From: Beroe ovata
Lineage: Eukaryota; Ctenophora; Nuda; Beroida; Beroidae
DNA length: 64,000 bases
Reading direction: 5' to 3'
NCBI GenBank assembly: GCA_946803715.1
Contig: CAMPET010000001.1
Coordinates: 319,965-383,964 of the forward strand
In this document: one piece after another, positions 55,217 through 64,000 of the stretch
Layout: each line of letters begins with the position of its first letter
Numbering within the stretch: position 1 is the first letter of the stretch
Translations under genes and position numbers: made by a program
Notes under the pieces: model-generated
Databases searched by the model: none
Told to the model about the DNA's origin: nothing
Seen by the model: the letters and a program-made list of their open reading frames with translations, nothing else

Positions 55217-57607
55217 ACACACTCACACACGCACACACACACACAGGGAAGAGAATTCAAAGATATTCAAGAAGGAGGTAAATGATGAGACGAATAATTT
55301 TTATTGAAATTTTCGCTGTTTGACAATTGAAATGTTGAGACTGCCATTAAGGGCGGTGCCCCTCCGGAAGATCTAGACGACCTTGAAATCAAATTTTTAA
55401 CGAATATTCTCCGAGTTTAACCCAAAATACTATCCCCTCATGATTTCAAGATCCAATGCAAAACCTGGGAACGGTTTCAAAATATTTAGACGTTTCTAAA
55501 TCATACAAGTACAACAGCACAAAGGTCCTATGAACGATGGACAGCAGAACAAAGTTGTATTCCCACAGACACACACAGGACATCACTGATATAAAGAGTT
55601 AATAGCTGTACCAATAATCTAGAACTGATTGCACAAATCAGTAATTAACTGTATTTTGAGTAATTTACTACTTTACGTTGGACGTTGGTATATAGTGTTT
55701 TCCTATTAAAATATACAATTAGAGATCCAGGTATCGGGTCATTGGCCGTAGGAAAGAAATTAACTGTGAATTAAGGGTTCAGCGGAAATTCAGCTTGGAT
55801 ACTGCTCCTTTATAATATTCATGCTCTTTTTCATCCCCAGCTCGACACCACCAGCAACTTCTTCGGAAAAATACACGGTTAGCAAATTCATGATGAGCTT
55901 AAAAATCAAAGAACTGAGAAACATACAACCGAAGCAATATAAACTGAAGCAGAAAGGAATTCCTACCCGAACCAAAACGTAGTCTGCATCGATACACGCA
56001 GTTTACTTCACATAAATAGGTATTTCACCGCCCTTATACTGGAAGATAACGTTTCAGAATATATCCAATTAGAATCGACCATCCTCTGAAAATTGGGCGG
56101 AAAATCTATTTATAGACGGCCGGTGGAAGTAGACAGCGATTTTAATTCTCGTAGACAGTGGTATCTAAAACATGGGTAGGGAGGAACTGCCATAACGCCA
56201 TTGGTACATGATCATGAGATATTTGGTAGTTTTTTGCGAAAATGATAATATGCACGTGAGAGGAGCATCAAGTATTTCAAGTAAACTACGGGATGTTAAT
56301 AAGTATGGGTTGGGCGTTTTTATATTATACAGAAAGTATACAGACACAGGCACACAAACACACACACACACTTGATGTTTGTACATACAGGATTACAGTC
56401 GCTTATTAAGAAGCCTGGGATAGGGGGAAAGAGAAAGAGAGGGAAAGATATATGTGTGAGAGGGAAAGAGTGAAAAGACAGACGACTGTGGTGTCTTGAG
56501 TCGAATCAGTGCGTGAAATTCGCATATATATGCCGTGAGGAACGGGATATAATGAAGTGACGAATCTGTTGCGTAACGCGCGCGCATTTCTGCACGTGGT
56601 TAGTAGCGCAAGTCACATGACTTCAGCAAAACGGGTCACGTGGTATCTTAGGTTGGTCACGTGACAGTGAAATAGTTCCGAACAGCTACGGACTTCCGGG
56701 TCAGGGTTATATATCCACATTGTGTAGACAACGCGGAGATTCTGTAACTTTGCGGCAATTTAGTCGATTATATATGTGTGTTGTCAAAGGTAGTAACCCG
56801 ACGTTATGCATTGAGTAAGAAGTAAATTATTCTTGAGTAATAATATATCCGGTTGTCCAAATTTATGAAGGAGTATCAATGAGAGAGTAGTTTTTTGTAT
56901 CGGCTTTTTTGTCGGGATTTACTCAATATTCGGGGCGTTTACGGCGATAGTCTGTACCACCTGAAAAAACATCGAGTTTGGTCACTAAAAAGCTGTCTAA
57001 ATTTATGTGGGATACCGAAAAACGGAATGGTTAAAGTTTAGAGTTGTTCATATAGCGTGGTATGCCATACCTACAGTGACGTATGATTTCATTCAACTGA
57101 TTCATGGAAACGGTACGATGGTATTGACCAGTCACAGTCGGGCATTTGGTAAGGGATGTGTGTGTGTGCAGTGTGTGTGTGTGCGTGAATGTGTGGTATA
57201 GTACTAGTAGTTAATTATCCATGAATAAAAACATTCACAAAACTCTGGTTTTCCAAGAGAACACAATATGTTAGTTTGGCACTGAAATTAAAACCCATTT
57301 CAGATTTCAAATTGCTAGAAAAAGGGAATATCATGCCAAAACTAAAAAATGCCGACGTTTTATCGAAATAATTTGATATATTCGAATTTCGATATTAATC
57401 GCCTAAAAAATATCATCTAGTGTTTGATAAAGTTAGTAGATACGAAAATACTCAACGATCGATCTATTGGATAAAGAAATCGATAGACGAGCAAAATACT
57501 GACACCAAATAGTAGACCCAGCATATAATAAACGGATCTAAAACGGATAAAGTTCATTCAATAGCGGATCTGGAGCACGACGCAATTCTGTGTGTTTTGC
57601 GATAATC
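54011..57607. other. Spacer between MFS transporter A and PLAC8
   Basis: Contains a long (CA)n microsatellite at 55110-55245 with an N at 55149, and AT-rich DNA. A 61-residue frame at 55790-55975 (minus) starts with a hydrophobic segment but has no recognised family, so it is not called a gene. CG-alternating bases lie near 56575. Confidence 0.55.
55110..55245. repeat. (CA)n microsatellite
   Basis: Nearly pure CA dinucleotides, interrupted by a single N at 55149, so the true length is unresolved. Confidence 0.95.
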
Positions 57608-58175
57608 CTAAGTACGAGGCATGACATTGACGTCTTGTTGCTCTCGTTCCTGCAGATTTCCGCAGAGCGGGATACAGCAGGAAATGAGGAAGGAGACAAG
57701 GAACGTCTCGTCAATGCTGTGTTTCTGTGCGACTTTCTGACGGACTTGCGCTCTGTGGGGATGGAGTTGATAATGGGTATGGTTAGGGTAGGGTGGGTAT
57801 GGGATTATGGAAAAGTACAAGGGGTTGCTGTGGAGATATTGCTATGGAGATATTGACAAAGAAGTGGGTTGAATGACATAAGAAGTCACGAATCTCTAGT
57901 TTACTGAAGTACCTGAAGTACCCGTAGACGAACGGGACAATCCCCAAAATCCCGTATATGATACAATCCTCGCCCACCGACTCAGCAACTTTCCCAAACG
58001 TCCAGCACGGCACGAAATATGTGATCAAGCCTGGTTAGGGAATGAGTTAAATTGTGACATGTTATATTAATCGTAGTTATGTGATTCAAGATCAGTTTCT
58101 CGCGAAAGTAAGGAAGTTCTTACATGCGCCAATGTCGTTGAAACAGCCCCAGAGTGGAGACTTCCATTCACCCAT
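57608..58175 (-). CDS. PLAC8-domain cysteine-rich protein
   Basis: Three exons, 58124-58175, 57913-58030 and 57608-57752, join with matching phases into a protein of about 104 residues, the normal PLAC8/cornifelin size. The start gives MGEWKSPLWGCFNDIGAC, the usual N-terminal block. Exon 2 carries the signature FVPCWTFGKVAESVGEDC and a hydrophobic stretch. Exon 3 has VRQKVAQKHSI, then ISCCIPLCGNLQERE and stop TAG. PLAC8 proteins are small membrane-associated cysteine-rich proteins; roles in animals vary, so no function is assigned. One cysteine of the usual FCPCW motif is replaced (VPCW), and the second cluster is shorter than the common CCCPCC. A three-copy 41-bp repeat lies directly upstream. 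Confidence 0.88.
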
Positions 58176-58180
58176 AACTG

Positions 58181-58302
58181 TAGCTGATGATAGGAAATAT
58201 CCGTTAATTGGTGCTAATTGGTAGCTGATGATAGGAAATATCCGTTAATTGGTGCTAATTGGTAGCTGGTGATAGAAAATATCCGTTAATCGGTGCTAAT
58301 CA
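58181..58302. repeat. 41-bp tandem repeat next to the PLAC8 start
   Basis: Three copies of GTAGCTGATGATAGGAAATA..., each 41 bp, begin about 6 bp upstream of the PLAC8 ATG on its strand. The third copy is slightly changed. It would lie in the 5' leader or promoter. Confidence 0.9.
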
Positions 58303-58687
58303 TTTTAATTGTTTTTAATGAAATTTTCATTCAGGAATCAGGTAAACAATGTACACTGACGATAACTGGAAAAACGAAAACCGTGATACAACACAAGTGA
58401 GGCAAGTGTGACTAATCAAATATTTCATCCCGAAGTTTAGCGAAACCACATGGAAAATTCCAAAAACCTACAATCTTATCAAAGTAAGAATTTGTATAAC
58501 AGCAGAAAACTTTGCTAAGGACGTAGTGATTTCGTGATATTGTACAAAAGTAAAATAACTTAACCGATGATATGTACAATTTGACACTTCACGCGCAAAA
58601 CGGTAATAAAGTGAGTGAGCAAATGCCAGTAGTAAGGGCGACGAGGTTATTGAGTTTGATATTAGACAGCCAAGCCCTTCACATGAG

Positions 58688-58690
58688 TGT

Positions 58691-58740
<50 letters not shown>

Positions 58741-58835
58741 NTGTGTGTGAGTGTGTGTATGTGTGTGTGTGTGTGTGAGTGTGAGTGTGTGTGAGTGTGA
58801 GTGTGTGTATGTGTGTGTGTCTGTGTCAGTGTCTG
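58688..58835. repeat. (TG)n microsatellite
   Basis: A pure TG tract, then a GTGTGAGTGTG-type variant after the N at 58741. Length unresolved. Confidence 0.95.
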
Positions 58836-61645
58836 TGTACCCACTACCTATGCCTAACAAGCTTGTATAATAGAGCTCTGTACCTATCTCGTCCAAAAAC
58901 GTTTGAAAAATTTGCACCGATATTCTTAGGAAACGAGAAGTATCTTATGAGAACCTTTCAACGCCCCCTAAATTAAATGACGTGTTGGGTGTATTGTCGT
59001 CAACCAAACCATATCTTACACAAAATAAGTAACGAGTAAAATAAGTAAAGAGCAATTGTTCAGCAACAAAAGTGAATTTACTAATCCGGTAACAACTTCC
59101 AGGAATTGAGAATGTAATTTGCAACTATCATAGCAACCACCTGTTGTAAACATCTATAGAGAGCATCGATAGAGACTATAACTTAGAAACTTACTTAAGG
59201 GAAAACAACTTACTTAAGGCCAAAAAGATTTACTTCAGCCAAAAATATCATGAACCAGGCATCTATTGCCCCAGAACAATAGTACACAATTTGAGAATTT
59301 GCACCCCCTTGGGGCTTGGATGCTGTAACAACAGCAGCAGTAACATATCTCATGAAGTGTGTAATTTCCATTGTTATATCCTCCCTCCCTCATGTGTTTT
59401 GTACATGTTTTGTGTGATAATGTGTCCCATTCAGTGTGTAGTCAGTAGTCACGTGGTCTGTTATAATTCGACACGTGATCCAATGTGCACAGTTTAGTAG
59501 ACACAGCTGTGCAGAGGAATGAGATAGGAAAGAATTGTGATGTTTCAGCTTTAAATTCGGGAGAGAAGATCAGGATATTCCAAAAGATTCAGACAAGCAA
59601 ACGAAACATCGTCCTTCCACAAGCAGCATGTAACTTTTCCAACAATAGCTGGTACAAAATAGGTAACAACATCCGGTTTCGAGGAATGTACCCAGTATAC
59701 AATGGTTGGTTGTTAAGTTAAACAATAAATATGTCCCGCCTAAAACCAATATAGATCCCCCGCCTCCATTATTATACTTCAGTGTATCCCTGGAAGACGA
59801 TAATTGGCACAATTCCAAGAAATGTGGCATGAGCAGATGAGACTAGCGTCCATTACCGTGTTGCTTCACTCATCGATTATTATATACCAGGACACATGAG
59901 CATGGTACAGAGCTGGTGTTGTCATGGTAACTTCAGGATGTCGATCATAATGGTAGTTGTTGATCAAGGAGTTGTTAGTTAATGTACGAAGAGGCTCTGA
60001 AGTGATATAGAATCAGAGAAATGAAGTTTCGCAATGTTGGACGATGGAGAAGTGTCCAAATGCAAAGTTGAGTAGACTATGAATGAGTTACTGACTAGGT
60101 GGGATGTAGGTAGGACAATAGGACCCCAGAAATAGGTTCAGGTTCAAGATAGGAGAAGTGATGATACACCTACTCACCATCAAAATTCGATTGGGATATG
60201 TCCTCCTTTTTGTAGAAGCTAGGTATATCATAAAAACGTGGTGGTCTGAAATTCGACCCTTTTCGCTTCATGTTTGGTATGCCCCCTGGGTCATCCCAGC
60301 ACTTCTCATTCCACCCTACAAACCCCTTTACAATGATCGTAAATCATCCTATATTATCTCTATCGAGAAACTCCAGCATTCTAGAAGCATTCCTGTAATA
60401 CCTATCTGTATTGACGTCATGTTTTGGATTCACGTCAATGAGATATATTGACGTCACAAACACAGTATGAACTGATATAGAATGAAGTTGAGGTTACGTT
60501 AAAGGAAGAGATAACGTCAAAACTGAACATATATGCTGAACGAAAATGTAGGGGAGGGAAGAGTCAAGAGAATCGGTCTGACTGGCCAATATCATGAGTG
60601 GAAGAGTGAGTGAGCTTATTTATGGCGAGCCCGAGGTGTTATTGGATAAGAGTTGCAACAGAACCCAGGGTATACTCTTACAACTGTGATCCAATCAGAC
60701 GATTAATGAGCTCATTAAGGTCAGTTCCTAATTATGGCCATGTTCAATGAGACAACTCATTATCACGGATATTACTGAAGAAAGGAGAACCGATGTAATC
60801 ATTGTTTTCTTTGTTAATTAGATTTGTTATAATTGGTCTCATCTATTCATCTATCAGTGGAAGTCAGAAACTCATTTGTCATGATAGGTGGTGTAAGGTA
60901 ATTAGTAATGGTTGAACTGGGTTCATATTTCCGATGTGGTTAGAATGAAGACTTCGAATTAGTCGTATCAAAATTATCTCAAATTACATACAAAAGAATT
61001 GATTAAAAACTCATAACAATCGAAAATCACCTTCAAAATCACTTTCAAAATACTCTGTATATAGTTTAAAGAAGATTTTATAAATATCGTGTCACAGTTG
61101 CAGAAAGAACACAACATATTCGAATACTTACTCACACAAGAATTCAGTGAATGCATACTAAAAAGTTTAAATCATCACATTGGTAGAGGTATGATCGTGT
61201 TGAATAGGTCTCACTTATGACTAGGTTAATGAATAATCGGTCGACTGTTTGCCGATTACAGTTTAGATATAGTTAAAATGGTTAGCATTATAATCACGTT
61301 ATGGGGAAGTTCATAACTCATCATCAATCGCAAAAAATCAATACTCAATCGAATAAAAAATCAAGCAGAATCAAACTTAGTTCATCGACACACTGCTTGT
61401 CGTCAGTTTTCGGTAATAGACACCGTTGAAAATAACGGTAGAAAAGGAAAAAACAGACAAAACCGTGATTTTTTTCGAATCAATCTTTGCCCGCCACCGT
61501 CTCCAGTTTTTCGGCAAAAACATAGTTTACTAAAGGAGAGTCACTGCAGAATGCAGATTGTTCTTCATTTCTTTGGTTAATCGAACCAAATCTGGACATC
61601 GTTAGGATTTGTTGTCAGGAGAAACGCTTTCGTTGTCATGGTAAC
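58836..61645. other. Spacer between PLAC8 and MFS transporter B
   Basis: AT-rich DNA without a recognisable gene. Short frames at 59485-59721 and 60158-60451 have no family features. The 3' untranslated region of MFS transporter B probably fills the right end. Confidence 0.5.
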
Positions 61646-64000
61646 TCATCTGAAGCAGAAGAAGGCCAGCAGTGCTGCCAGGACTGAAGGAGCACCCATC
61701 AGAATGAGGAAGACCAGCTCTCCGTAGAAGTACTGCTGTCCGAGTTGCAGAAGGAAGAAGAGGACACAGCCGATACTCTCTGCGCTCAGGATGAGAGCGT
61801 ATTTCAGGGAGATGTCACGAGAACCTGAAAATAGAGGGGGATGAAACCTTTCTTGGGTTTTAAAGTGGTGTTGCTAAGGAATGAATTGTGGTTACCATAG
61901 CGGCACTTCACTCTGGAATGTTGGTGGTGTGAAATAAGGAATTCGTTGGTGTTTGGATTGATTTCCAAGTAATGGACAGCTATGTCTGATTCGTCATTTC
62001 CCTGTCCTTACCGAATAGTTCCTGGCAAGCAGGTGCAATGCAGGTGAAGATTCCTGCACAGAATCCCACGATACACAGGTTAGCCAGGTACCCCCATTTG
62101 TTCCACTTTGAGTAGTGGAGAGTGATGAGAAGTGGACCCTGGAGGGGAGAGGATACAAAAAGAATCTTTGTTTTGCCATCTTGCTTATTTTTCAACCAAA
62201 CAGCTTCAAAGATTTTGCTCATCTCTCTTCTACAGTCCCTACAATTTTAAAGGAACATGTAGTCTTGACTAAAGGGAAAGAACAAGTCTCTGTGTTGATA
62301 CCTGAATAAAGAATGCGATGGTATATGTGTTGGCAGTTCCTATTCTGTCCAAAATTAGACCCCATGTGATTCTTCCAAAGGCGTTAGCAACTGATCCTAA
62401 ACACAAGGAAACATCTTATGTGTGGAGTCGCAAAGTTTGCATCTCAAATCACTTGATATCAAGGGAAAACTTTAAGTTTTCCAATCTACCATTCCGATGT
62501 TGATGAGAAGTTCAAATCAAAATGGTTCCTAAGATTCTAAATTGTAGGAACCATTTTCACTCACCCAATGCTCCGACGAGATTCAGAAACTTGTCATCCT
62601 TGATAGCCTCGATACCGATAAACTTGTATAATTCAGTCTGAGTCAACAGCGTCTGGGGAAACATAATGTCAAGCAGTGAATTAGGAAAATTAATTCAAAC
62701 TCCAGAAACTTCAACTCAAATATCGCACACAATCTTGAGCACTCACCAGTGAAAGTATGAGAATGATCAGATAAAGAACATAGAACTTGGGTGACTTAAA
62801 CAGGTCTTTTATCCCGTAATCTGAAATCATAACTCGAATCACAAACAAGAAGTTTCTTTAAAATTTGCACCTCCTCGCTATTTTGATGTTGAAATTTAGA
62901 GTGTTTTCGACATCAAATGTTACCAAGGTCTTAGGTCCAAGATAGTATTAGCCCACTCCAAAATCCACCTGCTACTTCCTACCTGGTCTCATGGCCTGAG
63001 GTTTTGGCAGGAGTTCCACACTCTCCACACTATCCTGACCCAGGATATCATCTTGAGCACAAACTTCCTCCGGGGTTGGGGGTCTCAGGATGAAAATACC
63101 TTGGGGAAGAACGAGAGTCAAAATTGGGGTGAATGAGGTGTCAAGATCGTTGTAATCTATTCATTGAAACCATAGTTAGAATCAAAGCTTTGCAGAGTGA
63201 TTCCCGAACTATACCTGGGAGAAAGAGGGCTGCCACAGTCCCGCCCCAGGCCAGCCAGATGTATCGGGTGTGACTCTGTACATACTCGTCATCAAACAAC
63301 ACTACAGTGCCAGTGGTAGTGTTCACTTCCAACACAGGCCTACATGGGAAGGGAGAGTTGGGGATAGAGGTTGTTAAAAATGCTATAATTCAAACCATGG
63401 CAAAACAACATCAGCCCTTTCTCCGTTTTATTTGCCAAAATAATAAGTTGAATGATTGACTGAATAATGAATATCTGAATCTCGTTGTCCAGTTTCCATG
63501 GCAGCACACACTTACTCCTTGTTTTCAGGGTTGATGACCGCACTGCAGAGAACAGATCCAACGAGACCCGATATGCCCATGAAGAATCCCATGATCCCAT
63601 TTGCAGCACCACTCTTCCTGGGATTCCACTCGGCCAGTCGAGCAACCTGAACACCGTGAGTGGTTGTCATGGTGATATGATTTTGAGGGGGGGCAAACAC
63701 GTCCACAATGTGCTTTTTGGGGGTTAATAAGACTTGATTTTTTAGAAAATTCACTTTTTTTGATGCATGATGCGCTTTTACCGCGACTCTATATCCGCGT
63801 AACATGACCCACCATATCTTATGCCTATCTTATGCCTATCTTTACGTAGTCGGTACCAGCCTATCCATCCCAAGACTCTATCTATCCTAAGACTCACATT
63901 GCAAACGTTGATCTGACCACCGAAGAACCCAATAAGCACCGCGACAACCGTCAGCACAATATAGTTGTCGATGAAGTAGGATCCCAGTAGGACTACTACT
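61646..64000 (-). CDS. MFS transporter B, 5' part outside the window
   Basis: A paralogue of the transporter at 51361-54010, with the same exon-by-exon order. Pieces lie near 63898-64000 (IVLTVVAVLIGFFGGQINVC), 63512-63650 (LAEWNPRKSGAANGIMGFFM), 63212-63342, 62984-63099 (central loop LRPPTPEEVCAQDD), 62747-62821, 62564-62653, 62303-62397 (NAFGRITWGLILDRIG, the second-half MFS loop), 62012-62142 and 61646-61826 (stop TGA). The first helix and start codon lie beyond 64000. The WNPRKSGAANG block corresponds to WFPKKRGLAAG in transporter A. Exon borders are approximate. Substrate unknown. Confidence 0.8.

Noticed and set aside
54987-55260. Cysteine/valine repeat proteins
   Set aside because: They are translations of the (CA)n microsatellite and cross an N.
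55790-55975. Small membrane protein of 61 residues
   Set aside because: It has one hydrophobic stretch, but no family match, splice context or neighbouring exon supports a gene.
58468-58917. Threonine/histidine repeat protein
   Set aside because: It is a translation of the (TG)n tract on the other strand and crosses an N.
1-64000. tRNA, rRNA or other structural RNA genes
   Set aside because: I saw no tRNA-like box A/box B arrangement or rRNA segment. A covariance-model scan would be needed to exclude them.

Overview
This is a window of animal nuclear DNA. The genes are split by many short GT-AG introns, and several belong to animal families: a CBL ubiquitin ligase, an ETS transcription factor, a JHY-like ciliary protein, PDS5, APC7 and PLAC8. 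The gene-dense layout, the genes nested inside introns and the many short palindromic repeats suggest a compact invertebrate genome, possibly a non-bilaterian such as a ctenophore or sponge. The sequence alone does not fix the taxon. Single N characters at 916, 6445, 9161, 9428, 30752, 47860, 55149 and 58741 look like assembly joins.

Left part (1-14.4 kb). The 5' half of a CBL gene lies on the minus strand (334-3241), covering the 4-helix bundle, EF-hand and start of the SH2 domain; its RING end is outside the window. Head-to-head with it, a JHY/C11orf63-like gene runs on the plus strand (about 4754-14349). A complete ETS-domain gene (10244-12548, minus) sits inside one of its introns. The stretch 6446-9427 is a second, diverged copy of DNA found at 6255-6410 and 9465-11738, bounded by Ns. 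It is probably the other haplotype placed into a gap. That gap lies inside a terminal-inverted-repeat transposon whose two ends (6411-6444 and 9429-9459), 5-bp target duplication and empty allele can all be read.

Middle part (16.9-44 kb). An ankyrin-repeat protein with a long low-complexity tail (16977-22782, plus) is followed by a nearly complete PDS5 cohesin regulator of about 27 exons (25258-37406, plus). One PDS5 intron holds an intronless SLC18B1-like transporter on the opposite strand (32115-33524). Next on the minus strand come APC7, a TPR subunit of the anaphase-promoting complex (38399/38428-41932), and an intronless deoxyhypusine synthase (42126-43232). PDS5 and APC7 both act in chromosome cohesion and separation, but they converge tail to tail and nothing shows co-regulation.

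Right part (44.8-64 kb). A plus-strand ankyrin-repeat gene (from 44799) appears to run into exons coding C-terminal membrane segments ending at 49976; I cannot assign it to a family. Then on the minus strand come a multi-exon MFS transporter (51361-54010), a small PLAC8 cysteine-rich protein (57608-58175) and a second MFS paralogue that runs off the right edge (61646-64000). The spaces between hold microsatellites, minisatellites, CG-alternating islands and small palindromic transposons.
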